64,000 bases of DNA from Pseudorhodobacter wandonensis (GTDB lineage: Bacteria > Pseudomonadota > Alphaproteobacteria > Rhodobacterales > Rhodobacteraceae): positions 310,001-374,000 of the forward strand of contig NZ_LGHT01000044.1 in the NCBI RefSeq assembly GCF_001202035.1. Direction: 5' to 3'. Under the pieces are notes generated by a model. The model saw only the letters and a list, made by a program, of their open reading frames with translations, searched no databases and was not told the DNA's origin. This document shows positions 8,576 to 19,422 of the stretch, piece after piece (the first letter of the stretch is position 1; every line of letters begins with the position of its first letter). The translations under genes were made by a program, and so were the position numbers.

Positions 8576-8616
8576 TTGACGGAAATCAAGGACATTTCTG
8601 GCGCTGCCTTTAGAAT
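8576..8616 (+). promoter_or_regulatory. FNR-type promoter upstream of the four-helix membrane protein
   Basis: The sequence TTGAC-GGAA-ATCAA at 8576-8589 matches the alphaproteobacterial FNR/DNR consensus TTGAY-N4-RTCAA. A -10-like TAGAAT lies at 8611-8616. If that hexamer is used, transcription starts near 8623 and the box is centred at about -40.5, within the range of class II FNR activation. The gene at 8660 follows in the same direction. Base identity is seen directly; function is inferred. Confidence 0.55.
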
Positions 8617-8659
8617 GGGTCAGTGACGCAGACGTCATTTATTCAAAAAGGAGATGCCG

Positions 8660-9052
8660 ATGGGCAAGAACCCTGTCTGGGTAAGTGTTATTGCGGTAGT
8701 TGCCGCATTGTTTGGTTTGGCGACGGTTTATTCGGGCGGCATGGCGCTGTTTGGCGGCGAGCAGGCCGCAGCAGCCGTCGGAAATGCTGTTCCGATTGTG
8801 TTGTGGTTCAATTTTTGCGCGGGTTTTTTCTATATTCTGGCGGCGGTTGGGGTGTTTTTGCATAAACCTTGGGCCGTGCCGTTGGCATGGGTGATTGGCA
8901 TTGCGACCCTGACCGTATTTGTGGTTTTCGGTGCTTTGGTGCTGTTTGGCACTGCGTTTGAATGGCGGACAGTTGGCGCAATGGTGCTTCGGTCAGGTTT
9001 TTGGTTGGGCATCGCCTTTGCGCTGTCACAAGGGCGAAGAGTGTTACGTTAA
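8660..9052 (+). CDS. Small four-helix membrane protein, function unknown
   Basis: A 130-residue hydrophobic protein with four clear transmembrane segments (about residues 5-28, 43-65, 70-95 and 103-122) and short loops. I do not recognise the family. The ribosome-binding site AAGGAG at 8648-8653 fits an ATG at 8660 (six-base spacing) better than the ATG at 8654. An FNR-type box with a suitably placed -10 lies 71-84 bases upstream, suggesting expression at low oxygen. The stop is shared base for base with the convergent epmA gene (TTAA at 9049-9052). No charged catalytic motif or heme ligand pattern stands out, although a histidine follows the second helix. Confidence 0.7.
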   Translation: MGKNPVWVSVIAVVAALFGLATVYSGGMALFGGEQAAAAVGNAVPIVLWFNFCAGFFYILAAVGVFLHKPWAVPLAWVIGIATLTVFVVFGALVLFGTAFEWRTVGAMVLRSGFWLGIAFALSQGRRVLR

Positions 9053-10107
9053 GGGTTGGTAACAGCCTGTGGGACAGGCGCCCAGATCACGTGGTCGATA
9101 CTGGGCGCGGCGGTTGCCAGCATGACAAGCCTGTCAAAGCCCATCGCGATACCCGAGGCATCGGGCATATGCGGCAGGGCGGTCAGGAAATCTTCGTCCA
9201 GCGGGTAGCGGTGGCCGTAGACGCGCTGTTTTTCGTCCATTTCCGCCGTGAAACGTTTGCGCTGTTCGGTGGGGTTGGTCAGCTCGCCAAAACCGTTGGC
9301 GAGCTCGACCCCGCAGGCATAAACCTCAAACCGCTCGGCGCAGCGTGGGTCATCGGGGGTGGGGCGGGCAAGCGCGGCCTCGGGCACCGGATAGCGATCA
9401 AGCATAGTAATGCGGCCATGGCCGAGATGGGGTTCGACACGCTCGGACAGGATGCGCGATAGCATGTCGGACCAGGTATCATCGGGGGCGTGGCGCAGGT
9501 TTTGTGCGGTCATCTGGGCGGCCAAAGCAGGCGCATCGGTGGTGCCATCGGGGTGGATGGTGGACAGCAAGTCGATGCCTGCGTGTTCGGCAAAGGCATC
9601 AGCGACCGAGAGGCGCTGATAGGGCAAGTTCGGGTCGCATTCATGCGATTTATAGCGCAGTTTCGTGCTGCCTGCGGCGCGGGTGGCCAGTTGCAGGAAG
9701 GTGGCGCAATCATCCATCAACACACTGTAATCCTGACCCACGCGGTACCATTCGAGCATCGTAAATTCGGGGGAATGCAAGGCGCCGCGTTCGCGGTTGC
9801 GCCAGACATGGGCAAAGGCGTGGATGCGTTTTTCACCCGCTGCCAGCAGCTTTTTCATCGCAAATTCGGGCGAGGTATGCAGATACATCTGCTGCGGCGT
9901 GCCGTCATTACCGATGGCGGTGGTTTGAAACGCATGGAGATGCGCCTCGTTTCCCGGGCTGATGGCGAGGGCGCTTGGGTCTACCTCGATGAAATCCTGT
10001 TCGGCCAGCCAGCTGCGTAGCGCAGACTGAATGCGATTGCGGGCCAGCAGGGCGGGGCGGCGGCCCTCATGTGCGGCGGGGTGCCACCAGTTTGCAGGAA
10101 TTGCCAT
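9049..10107 (-). CDS. epmA: Elongation factor P lysine ligase EpmA
   Basis: EpmA (also GenX, PoxA or YjeA) is a shortened class II lysyl-tRNA-synthetase-like enzyme that attaches beta-lysine to a lysine of elongation factor P. The 352-residue protein lacks the anticodon-binding domain of LysRS. Motif 2 is seen at HVWRNRERG followed by [12 protein letters not shown]; motif 3 is seen at [12 protein letters not shown] near the C-terminus, and ELANGFGEL supplies the lysine pocket. It is divergent from efp, its substrate gene, across about 100 bases, which supports the assignment. The aminomutase partner EpmB is not in the window. Confidence 0.92.
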   Translation of the reverse strand: MAIPANWWHPAAHEGRRPALLARNRIQSALRSWLAEQDFIEVDPSALAISPGNEAHLHAFQTTAIGNDGTPQQMYLHTSPEFAMKKLLAAGEKRIHAFAHVWRNRERGALHSPEFTMLEWYRVGQDYSVLMDDCATFLQLATRAAGSTKLRYKSHECDPNLPYQRLSVADAFAEHAGIDLLSTIHPDGTTDAPALAAQMTAQNLRHAPDDTWSDMLSRILSERVEPHLGHGRITMLDRYPVPEAALARPTPDDPRCAERFEVYACGVELANGFGELTNPTEQRKRFTAEMDEKQRVYGHRYPLDEDFLTALPHMPDASGIAMGFDRLVMLATAAPSIDHVIWAPVPQAVTNP

Positions 10108-10210
10108 GTTTTGCGCCTTTCATCTGGAGATTTCGGCCAAGATAGGCTATTGCCTAGCGCCAACGGCCCGCGCATTAGGTGACGGGCGACTTAAGTACAA
10201 GGAAATTCGT

Positions 10211-10777
10211 GTGAAAGTCATCGCTTCCTCGCTGCGCAAGGGCAATGTCGTTGAAATGAACGACAAGCTGTATGTTGTTTTGACCGCTGAAAACTTCCAC
10301 CCCGGCAAAGGCACGCCGACCACTTCGGTGAACATGCGTGGCATTTCGGACGGTGTGAAGGTGACCGAGCGTTGGCGCACGACAGAACAGGTTGAGCGCG
10401 CGCATGTGGACGAGCGCAAGTATAATTTCCTCTATGCGGACGGCGAGGGTTTCCACTTTATGGAGCCGGAAAGCTATGACCAGATTGCCGTGGGCGAGGA
10501 TGTGATCGGTGATACGGCTGTGTTTTTGAAAGACGGGCTGGAAGTGTTTTTGAAAACCTTTAACGGCGTCTGCATCGCGATCGAATTGCCGCAAAAGCTG
10601 GTGGTAGAGGTGACGGAGACCGAGCCAGTGGTAAAGGGACAGACGGCGTCTTCTTCGTACAAGCCTGCGCTGTGCGATGAGAAAGTGCGCGTGATGGTGC
10701 CGCCGCATATCGGGGTTGGCACGCGGATCGTGATTAACACCGAAGACAATTCCTATGTAGAACGCGCCAAGGACTAA
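10211..10777 (+). CDS. efp: Translation elongation factor P
   Basis: EF-P binds between the P and E sites of the ribosome and relieves stalling at polyproline stretches. The 188-residue protein begins at GTG 10211, preceded by AAGGAA at 10199-10204; this start gives the expected MKVIAS beginning. The tip lysine that is modified by EpmA is Lys33 in HPGKGTP. Domain II starts around residue 65 and domain III follows after residue 130, ending near [15 protein letters not shown] strong intrinsic terminator lies just after the stop. The lysine tip and the divergent epmA agree with beta-lysylation rather than rhamnosylation or hypusination. Confidence 0.95.
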   Translation: MKVIASSLRKGNVVEMNDKLYVVLTAENFHPGKGTPTTSVNMRGISDGVKVTERWRTTEQVERAHVDERKYNFLYADGEGFHFMEPESYDQIAVGEDVIGDTAVFLKDGLEVFLKTFNGVCIAIELPQKLVVEVTETEPVVKGQTASSSYKPALCDEKVRVMVPPHIGVGTRIVINTEDNSYVERAKD

Positions 10778-10800
10778 GTTTTCTGCTAGCGTTTTAGAAG

Positions 10801-10833
10801 GCCCCGCGTATTTTGGCGGGGCTTTTTGTTTTT
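10801..10833 (+). terminator. Intrinsic terminator of efp
   Basis: GCCCCGC (10801-10807) pairs with GCGGGGC (10816-10822) across an eight-base loop, and a run rich in T follows (10823-10833). It starts 24 bases after the efp stop and lies just ahead of the next gene. Confidence 0.9.
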
Positions 10834-10847
10834 CTGGGGGGTGCGGT

Positions 10848-11249
10848 ATGAAGATTCTGGTGGAAACGACTGTCAATGCGCCGATTAATCGGGTTTGGGA
10901 ATGTTGGACGACGCCTGCGGATATTATGCAATGGAACGCGGCTTCGGATGATTGGCACACCACGGCGGCGGCGGTTGATCTGCGGGTGGGCGGGCAGTTT
11001 ACATCGCGGATGGAGGCGAAGGATGGCAGCATGGGGTTTGATTTCGCGGGTGAATACACGCGGATTGAGGCGCCCAAGCTGATTGAGGCGGTTTTTGGTG
11101 GCCGTGCCTTGCGGGTGGAATTTGTGCCAGTCGCGGGTGGTGTGCGCGTGACCGAAGAGTTCGACGCCGAAGACACGCATCCGCTTGAGATGCAAAAAGC
11201 CGGTTGGCAGGCGATTTTAGACCGCTTTAAGCGGCATGTTGAAGGTTAG
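10848..11249 (+). CDS. AHSA1/SRPBCC-domain protein
   Basis: A 133-residue START-like protein of the AHSA1 (activator of Hsp90 ATPase homologue) type. It begins with KILVETTVNAPINRVWECWTTP shortened here to its key features: a beta strand, then the V-W-x-x-W-T-T-P helix start typical of the family, then W-N-A-A at about residue 28. The C-terminal helix reads GWQAILDRFKRHV, as in the many SRPBCC proteins called YndB or general stress proteins. These fold around a hydrophobic pocket; the ligand is unknown. It follows the efp terminator, so it probably has its own promoter, and its stop TAG overlaps the convergent pcaD stop in TTAG. Confidence 0.8.
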   Translation: MKILVETTVNAPINRVWECWTTPADIMQWNAASDDWHTTAAAVDLRVGGQFTSRMEAKDGSMGFDFAGEYTRIEAPKLIEAVFGGRALRVEFVPVAGGVRVTEEFDAEDTHPLEMQKAGWQAILDRFKRHVEG

Positions 11250-12031
11250 AGGCCCAAGCAGCGCCGGATAAAGGGCGTCAGAATGGCCGCGTAATCGGCA
11301 GGCCGTTCGGCGCAGGGCAGGTGGCCCGCGCCTTTGATTTCAATGTATTGTGCATTGGGGATCAGGTTTGCCGTGGCCTGCACCAATTCGGGGGGTGTGG
11401 CACCGTCATGTTCGCCTGCGATCATCAGGGTTGGCACCGATATTTGCGGCGCGCTGGCGGTGTAATCAGCGCGGGAAATCGCTTTGCTGGTGGCGATGTA
11501 TCCACGCGCGGGTGTGCGTTCGAGCATGTTGCGCCATTGGGCAAGCTGCGGATTTTGTTGGAAACTTGGCGCGAACCAGCGTTGCATTGTGCTGTCGGTG
11601 ATAGCCGCCATGCCGTGCTGGGTGATCGTGTCGATGCGGGTTTGCCACATCTGGTCATTGCCGATCTTGGCAGCGGTATTGGACAGGACAAGGCCGTTTA
11701 TCAGGTTGGGGTGGCGGGCCGCGACGGCTTGGCCGATCAACCCGCCGACCGAAAGGCCAATGAACAGAACCGGCGTTTGGCTATGCGCGGTGATGAAAGC
11801 GGCGGCATCATCGGCAAGGTCGTCGAGGCTGTAACCATCGGCAAAGTCAGACAGTCCGTGGCCCGGTTTGTCATAGCGCAGGGTGCGAATGCCCGCAGGC
11901 AGCAGCGGCAAGACATCATCCCACAGGCGGTAATCTGTGCCGAGCGAGTTGGAAAACACCACGGTCGGGCCATTGGCTGGCCCGTCGATACGGGTATGCA
12001 TTTGGCCCCAAGGGCGGGTGAGTACCTGCAT
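11246..12031 (-). CDS. pcaD: 3-oxoadipate enol-lactonase
   Basis: An alpha/beta hydrolase of 261 residues that best fits PcaD, which opens 3-oxoadipate enol-lactone in the beta-ketoadipate pathway of aromatic catabolism. The nucleophile is Ser94 in GLSVGG, the acid is in GEHDGATPP (about residue 210) and the base in GAGHLPC (about residue 238). The motif SNSLGTDYRLWD near residue 27 is characteristic of PcaD rather than of general hydrolases. No other pca gene is next to it, so the assignment rests on sequence. It is convergent with the AHSA1 gene and downstream of gyrB on the same strand, behind a hairpin. Confidence 0.8.
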   Translation of the reverse strand: MQVLTRPWGQMHTRIDGPANGPTVVFSNSLGTDYRLWDDVLPLLPAGIRTLRYDKPGHGLSDFADGYSLDDLADDAAAFITAHSQTPVLFIGLSVGGLIGQAVAARHPNLINGLVLSNTAAKIGNDQMWQTRIDTITQHGMAAITDSTMQRWFAPSFQQNPQLAQWRNMLERTPARGYIATSKAISRADYTASAPQISVPTLMIAGEHDGATPPELVQATANLIPNAQYIEIKGAGHLPCAERPADYAAILTPFIRRCLGL

Positions 12032-12049
12032 GGTCGCCTCCTATAGCGA

Positions 12050-12071
12050 GGGCCGCAGAATACTGCGGCCC
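12050..12071 (-). terminator. Hairpin after gyrB
   Basis: GGGCCGCAG (12050-12058) pairs with CTGCGGCCC (12063-12071) around a four-base loop, ten bases beyond the gyrB stop. There is no T run, so termination may be inefficient, leaving some read-through into pcaD. Confidence 0.6.
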
Positions 12072-12080
12072 CGTTCAGGT

Positions 12081-14606
<2,526 letters not shown>

Positions 14607-14614
14607 TTAGCGGT

Positions 14615-15040
14615 TTATGGCAGGGTTAGGCTGCCATCGGCGTGCAATGGCCAAAACGGGTTCATCGCCAGCTCCCACACGTGGCCATCGGGGTCGGCCC
14701 AATAGCCGGAATAACCGCCCCAAAACACCTTTTCGGGGGCTTTCAGCGCGGCGCCACCGGCCGCCACGGCAGCGGCAAAAGCGGCGTCAACCTCGGCCTC
14801 GGTGGCGAAGTTCTGCGCCAAAGTCATCGCGCCAGTGCCAAGGGGTGCATCGGGGCGGCCTTGGTCCTTGGCCAGTTCGGTCAATGGAAACAGGCCCAAA
14901 ACCGCGCCATGCATTTGAAAGAAAGCCACACCTTCCTGGCTTTCGCCATGTTCTTGCCAGCCAAGCCGCGCATAAAACGCACGAGAGGCCGCAAGATCGG
15001 CCACGCCCAGGGTAATCAAAGTCACACGCTGCAGGGTCAT
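14615..15040 (-). CDS. VOC-family (glyoxalase-like) protein
   Basis: A 141-residue vicinal-oxygen-chelate protein with two beta-alpha-beta-beta-beta modules. The first module begins RVTLITLGVADLAASRAFY and reaches WQEHGES; the second ends in YWADPDGHVWELAMNP, the usual end of glyoxalase and bleomycin-resistance-like members. Which reaction or ligand it has is unknown. Its start overlaps the recF stop by four bases, so it is coupled to recF. This gene is an insertion between recF and gyrB compared with the common order. Confidence 0.85.
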   Translation of the reverse strand: MTLQRVTLITLGVADLAASRAFYARLGWQEHGESQEGVAFFQMHGAVLGLFPLTELAKDQGRPDAPLGTGAMTLAQNFATEAEVDAAFAAAVAAGGAALKAPEKVFWGGYSGYWADPDGHVWELAMNPFWPLHADGSLTLP

Positions 15041-16131
15041 AACCGGGTCTCCTCGGTGTAGGATTGGTTGTCGGTTTCGGTCACCATAAAGCTTTGGGCA
15101 CGGGGGCCCAAACTGTCAAACAGCGCGGCCTCGGTACCGGTCATGATGGCTTGTGCGCCCATAGCGCAGATTTCATCATAAAGCGCGGCGCGGCGCTGGG
15201 TGTCCAGATGGGCGGCTACCTCATCCAGCAGCAAGATCGGGGCAGCCCCAATATCGGCAGCCAAAGCGCGTGCGTTGGCAAGGATAAGGCTGATCAACAA
15301 GGCCTTTTGCTCGCCGGTCGAGCATTGATCGGCCGGTATGCCCTTGTCGGCAAAGACGCCCTGCAAATCGGCGCGGTGCGGGCCGGTCAAAGTACGACCG
15401 GCAGCCATATCGCGGCGGCGGTTCTCGGCCAGGGCCTGCGCGAAATCTTCGGTCACCTCGGGGTTGGTGATGGCCAGAGCGGTGGTGGGAAAGCTGGTGT
15501 CGCAACCCTGCTGGGCAGCACAAAGCCGCGCGAGTGTGTCTTGGCGGTTGGCATCGATCTGGGCGGCGGTTTCAACCATTCTCGCCTCAAGCGCGCGGTA
15601 CCAATGGGCGTCGTGAACCTGATCTCTCAATAAGCGGTTGCGGTCACGCATGGCCTTTTCATAGCCCAGTACGGCCTCGGCATGGTCCGGGGTAAAGCTT
15701 AGGGTCATCCGGTCCAGAAACCGGCGGCGGCCTTCGGCGGCTTCAATCCACAGCCGGTCCATCGCAGGCACAAGCCACAGAATGCGGGTAATGCGGGCAA
15801 GACTGACTTGCGTGGCAAGCTTGCCATCGATACGAACCTGCCGGGTTTGCCCCGCCTCGGCACCGGTTTCCACCTCATGCGCCGCGCTAGGGCCGGTTAA
15901 ACCGGCCATAATTTTCCAGCCGAGGCTTTCGGGTTTGCGCGAAAGATCATCCGCGCCGGCCCGCCGCAATCCTCGCCCCGGCGACAACAACGACACAGCC
16001 TCAAGAATATTGGTTTTGCCCGCCCCATTCGGCCCGATCAACGCAACGGGCCGCCCATCAAATGACAGCCGCGCCATGCGGTGGCTGCGAAAATGCGACA
16101 GACCCAGATCGGTGATCGCAAAACCTGCCAT
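15037..16131 (-). CDS. recF: DNA replication and repair protein RecF
   Basis: RecF is an SMC-like ATPase that loads RecA at single-strand gaps with RecO and RecR. The 364-residue protein has Walker A GPNGAGKT at residues 33-40 next to the LTDFRNY-like start (here LSHFRSHRMARL), an ABC-type signature near CSTGEQKALLISL, and Walker B PILLLDEVAAHLD. The length matches the family. It is downstream of dnaN on the minus strand; a 118-base gap with two copies of a hairpin-forming repeat lies between them, which is wider than in the usual tight dnaN-recF pairs. Confidence 0.95.
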   Translation of the reverse strand: MAGFAITDLGLSHFRSHRMARLSFDGRPVALIGPNGAGKTNILEAVSLLSPGRGLRRAGADDLSRKPESLGWKIMAGLTGPSAAHEVETGAEAGQTRQVRIDGKLATQVSLARITRILWLVPAMDRLWIEAAEGRRRFLDRMTLSFTPDHAEAVLGYEKAMRDRNRLLRDQVHDAHWYRALEARMVETAAQIDANRQDTLARLCAAQQGCDTSFPTTALAITNPEVTEDFAQALAENRRRDMAAGRTLTGPHRADLQGVFADKGIPADQCSTGEQKALLISLILANARALAADIGAAPILLLDEVAAHLDTQRRAALYDEICAMGAQAIMTGTEAALFDSLGPRAQSFMVTETDNQSYTEETRL

Positions 16132-16165
16132 TCCCGTCTTTCTTTTCGGTGAAAATATCCCACGG

Positions 16166-16235
16166 GGGTCCGGGGGTGTGAAACCCCCGGCGTTTGGTTT
16201 GGGTCCGGGGGTGTGAAACCCCCGGCGCTTGGTTT
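16166..16235. repeat. 35-bp tandem duplication, each copy with a hairpin
   Basis: Two directly adjacent 35-base units (16166-16200 and 16201-16235) differ at a single base (T at 16193, C at 16228). Each holds the dyad CCGGGGGT-GTGAA-ACCCCCGG (eight-base arms, five-base loop). They fill most of the dnaN-recF gap. Because the dyads are symmetrical they would form in either strand's RNA; a terminator or a mobile palindromic repeat are both possible. Confidence 0.9.
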
Positions 16236-16249
16236 GGGCCTTGCGCGCG

Positions 16250-17368
16250 TTAAACGCGCATCGGCATCACGACATAGATAGCGCTGGTGTCATTACCTTC
16301 GCGCATCAAAGTCGGATCGCCCGAAGAGTTGAACAAGAACACCGCATTTTCGCGGTCAACCTGACTGGCGATTTCCAGCAGGTATTTGGCGTTGAAACCA
16401 ATTTCCAGACGCTCATCGCCGTAAGCTACGGCAAGTTCTTCTTCGGCCGCGCCCGAATCGGGGGCGTTGACAGAAAGCACCAAGCGATCCTCATCCAGCG
16501 ACAGCTTCACGGCGCGTGAGCGTTCGGAGGAAACCGTGGCCACGCGGTCTACGGCCTTGGCGAATTCCGAGGCGTCGACTTCCAGCCGTTTGGTATTGCC
16601 CACAGGAATAACGCGGGTGTAATCGGGGAAGGTGCCGTCGATCACTTTCGAGGTCAGCGAAATGGCTGGGGTCGCGAAACGCACTTTGGTTTCAGAAACC
16701 GACACCGCAATCACGGCGTCATCATCGTCCAGCAATTTGCGCAGCTCGTTCACGGTTTTGCGCGGCACAATCACGCCGGGCATCCCGTTTGCGCCTTCGG
16801 GCAAAGGCGCATCGATGCGGGCAAGGCGGTGGCCATCGGTGGCAACGCAGCGCAAAACCGGGCCGTCTTCGCCGGTTGAGACATGCATATACACGCCGTT
16901 CAGGTAATAGCGGGTTTCCTCGGTCGAAATGGCGAATTTCGCCTTGTCAAACAGGCGGCGCAGCTGCGGGGCAGGGGCCGAGAAATTGCTGGAATATTCC
17001 GAGCTGGCCATGACCGGGAAATCTTCTTTCGGCAGGGTCGCAAGGTTAAAGTTTGAGCGGCCCGCAGTTACCGTCAACCGGCCCGAGGCCGCGTCTTCGG
17101 ACAGGTTCACCAGCGCGCCATCGGGCAGTTTGCGCACGATTTCATGCAGCATAACGGCGGAAACGGTGGTGGCGCCGGGGCGTTCAACCACAGCGGGGGC
17201 ACTGTCGACCACTTCGATATCAAGGTCGGTGGCGCGGAAGGAAACCTTGTCGCCTTCGGCCTCGATCAAGACGTTGGCGAGGATTGGAATTGTGTTGCGC
17301 CGCTCTACCACGGATTGGGCTTGGCTGACGGCTTTCAAAAGCGTGCCGCGTTCGATGCTGATCTTCAT
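16250..17368 (-). CDS. dnaN: DNA polymerase III beta sliding clamp
   Basis: The ring-shaped processivity clamp, 372 residues. It starts MKISIERGTLLKAVS, which fixes the start at the ATG at 17368; the open frame runs 43 codons further upstream without coding character. The three clamp domains are recognisable, with the middle one holding TRYYLNGVYMH and GHRLARID and the C-terminus ending YVVMPMRV, the normal beta-clamp tail. It is downstream of dnaA with a 160-base gap that includes TGTGGATTT at 17511-17519, a seven-of-nine match to a DnaA box on the reverse strand. Confidence 0.96.
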   Translation of the reverse strand: MKISIERGTLLKAVSQAQSVVERRNTIPILANVLIEAEGDKVSFRATDLDIEVVDSAPAVVERPGATTVSAVMLHEIVRKLPDGALVNLSEDAASGRLTVTAGRSNFNLATLPKEDFPVMASSEYSSNFSAPAPQLRRLFDKAKFAISTEETRYYLNGVYMHVSTGEDGPVLRCVATDGHRLARIDAPLPEGANGMPGVIVPRKTVNELRKLLDDDDAVIAVSVSETKVRFATPAISLTSKVIDGTFPDYTRVIPVGNTKRLEVDASEFAKAVDRVATVSSERSRAVKLSLDEDRLVLSVNAPDSGAAEEELAVAYGDERLEIGFNAKYLLEIASQVDRENAVFLFNSSGDPTLMREGNDTSAIYVVMPMRV

Positions 17369-17528
17369 GTTTCGTCCCTTTGCCCGTCTTGATGCTGGCG
17401 CGTCTCTCTGCGGTTTCTGCCGCAGGGAGGCCAAAGTTAGCGGGTTTTTGCCGTTCCACAAGGGATAAGCTGCCGATAACCTTGGTTCAAGCCGCAAATC
17501 GATGCGATAGTGTGGATTTGCCGCCGAT

Positions 17529-18890
17529 TTAGCCTTGCAGCAAGCGCTTGAGCATTTGCAAATCGTCCGACAACTGGCTGTCGGCCGTCATCAACTCTTC
17601 GATTTTGCGCACGCCATGCATGATGGTTGTGTGATCGCGCCCGCCAAAGCGGCGGCCAATATCGGGCAGGCTGCGGCTGGTCAGTTGCTTGGCCAGATAC
17701 ATGGCGATTTGACGGGGGCGCGCGATGGTGCGCACGCGCTTTGGCCCAATCATATCGGACAGGCGGATGTTGTAATGCTCGGCCACCTTGCGCTGGATTT
17801 CCTCGATCGTAACCTTGCGGTCCGAGGCGCGCAGAATGTCTGCAAGGCAATCCTGGGTCAGATCGAGCGTGATTTCGCGGCCAACAAGGCTGGCAAAGGC
17901 GAAAAGGCGGGTCAGGGCGCCTTCCAGCACGCGGACATTGGTGGAAATGCGATGGGCCAGAAATTCCAGCACGCCCGGCGCGATTTTCAGATCGCGGTAC
18001 TGGGTATGATAGAATTCGGCCTTTTGCTGAAGGATGCCAAGGCGGAGCTCATAATCGGTCGGGTGCAGATCGACGACAAGGCCGCATTGCAGGCGCGATT
18101 TGATCCGTTCCTCAAGCCCTTTGATTTCGCCGGGGGCGCAATCGGCGGATATGACGATTTGTTTGTTTTGATCGACCAGCGCGTTGAAGGTGTGGAAGAA
18201 CTCTTCTTGGGTGCTGTCTTTGCCGGCGATGAATTGCACGTCATCGACCATCAACACATCAACCGAGCGGAACAGTTCCTTGAAATCCATGACCTGACGT
18301 TCGCGCAGGGCCTGAACGAATCGATACATGAATTGTTCGGCCGATAGATAGAGCACGCGCAGACCCGGCTGGCGGGCTTGGAGTTCGTGGGCAATGGCAT
18401 GCATGAGGTGGGTTTTGCCAAGGCCGACGCCGCCGTACAGGAACAGCGGGTTAAAGGTGACAGGCCCGCCTTCGGCCATGCGCCGTGCGGCGGCATGGGC
18501 CAGTTCATTCGGTTTGCCAACGACAAAGCTGTCAAAGGTAAAGCGGCTGTCAAGCGGCGCACCGGGGACCTCTTTGTCCTCGGCCGGTGTTTTGCTGCGA
18601 GGGGCAGCGGAGGTCGAATCGGTTGGCTTTGCTGGCTTGGATGGCGCCTTGCGCACAGGGGCGAATTCAACGCGCTCTACTTCTGTGCCGGCGCGGTTCA
18701 TGTGGTTCAGAATATGCTCGGCGAAATTGCGTTTGACCCAATCGCCAAAGAATGTGGTTGGAACCGCAAAGCTGGCAACGCCATTCTTTAGGCCGGAAAG
18801 TTTAAGCGGTTCGATCCATGTAACATAATTGTCTTTGCCTACCCGCTTACGCAGATCTTCCCGAATTTCTACCCAGCCGTCGTTCGTCAT
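17529..18890 (-). CDS. dnaA: Chromosomal replication initiator DnaA
   Basis: DnaA opens the replication origin. The 453-residue protein has domain I (about 1-75), a low-complexity proline and lysine-rich linker (80-112), the AAA+ domain with Walker A GGVGLGKT at 153-160 and the sensor region DDVQFIAGK, and a C-terminal DNA-binding domain with the signature GGRDHTTIMHGVRKIE. It begins at the ATG at 18890; the preceding sequence TAGGTAGTG is only a weak ribosome-binding site. A gene-free stretch of roughly 440 bases lies upstream before the rpsT terminator. Confidence 0.96.
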   Translation of the reverse strand: MTNDGWVEIREDLRKRVGKDNYVTWIEPLKLSGLKNGVASFAVPTTFFGDWVKRNFAEHILNHMNRAGTEVERVEFAPVRKAPSKPAKPTDSTSAAPRSKTPAEDKEVPGAPLDSRFTFDSFVVGKPNELAHAAARRMAEGGPVTFNPLFLYGGVGLGKTHLMHAIAHELQARQPGLRVLYLSAEQFMYRFVQALRERQVMDFKELFRSVDVLMVDDVQFIAGKDSTQEEFFHTFNALVDQNKQIVISADCAPGEIKGLEERIKSRLQCGLVVDLHPTDYELRLGILQQKAEFYHTQYRDLKIAPGVLEFLAHRISTNVRVLEGALTRLFAFASLVGREITLDLTQDCLADILRASDRKVTIEEIQRKVAEHYNIRLSDMIGPKRVRTIARPRQIAMYLAKQLTSRSLPDIGRRFGGRDHTTIMHGVRKIEELMTADSQLSDDLQMLKRLLQG

Positions 18891-19334
18891 GCCACTACCT
18901 AGTTCATCTTCCCCACCCTTTCCTGTTGCCGGAAAGGATCTTTAAGCGACACAATCTGTCATGGAGCATGGACGCCAAAGGCATCGCAGGCCGTAGAACA
19001 TAAAACGCACGACCGGTACAGAAAGCCTGTATCGGCAGTTACCCAATTTTGGTGAGCTGCAGGTGTGCAACTGCCAGTATCAGGCGAACCGGTTCGCAAT
19101 AGATTAGGCACCGCGCAAGCGGGGCAAAGTTGCCAGACCCATGTAGAACGCGGCCACGTATTGTCCCCCAGGACGAAGTGAATCGCATGGACAAGTTACC
19201 AACGCGTCTGCAGGCAGGGCAACCGATCTTCGCTGTTGACAGGGATTTGATTGAATCGAATCTAGGGGGGTGGGTAATTTGGCAACGGCCCGCTTTTTTC
19301 GGCGCAGAGTGTTGGCATGTTTTGGGTGCGGGCA
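18891..19334. other. Gene-free region upstream of dnaA
   Basis: No open frame here has coding character. It must hold the dnaA promoter, but I found no strong -35/-10 pair reading towards dnaA, and no exact DnaA box TTATCCACA in either orientation. A TTGACA at 19236-19241 points the wrong way for dnaA and lacks a good -10. The part near 18900-18935 contains CTTTCC and GGAAAG, a short dyad. It may be a leader region; an origin is not supported by what I can see. Confidence 0.5.
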
Positions 19335-19367
19335 AACAAAAAAGGCGCATGAAACATGCGCCCTTTT
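19335..19367 (-). terminator. Intrinsic terminator of rpsT
   Basis: On the minus strand GGCGCATG pairs with CATGCGCC around a three-base loop (19344-19362), followed by TTTTTTGTT (19343-19335). It starts 61 bases after the rpsT stop and isolates rpsT from dnaA. Confidence 0.9.
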
Positions 19368-19422
19368 AGTAAGTTTTATTGGGTTTTTGCGACGTTTTGA
19401 AGCTGTCGCTTTCCCGGTTGGC

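Noticed and set aside
16166-16235. Possible CRISPR array
   Set aside because: Only two directly adjacent units exist, without spacers and without cas genes.
19236-19264. TTGACA with AATCTA as a promoter
   Set aside because: It points away from dnaA towards a terminator, no gene follows on that strand, and the -10 is poor.
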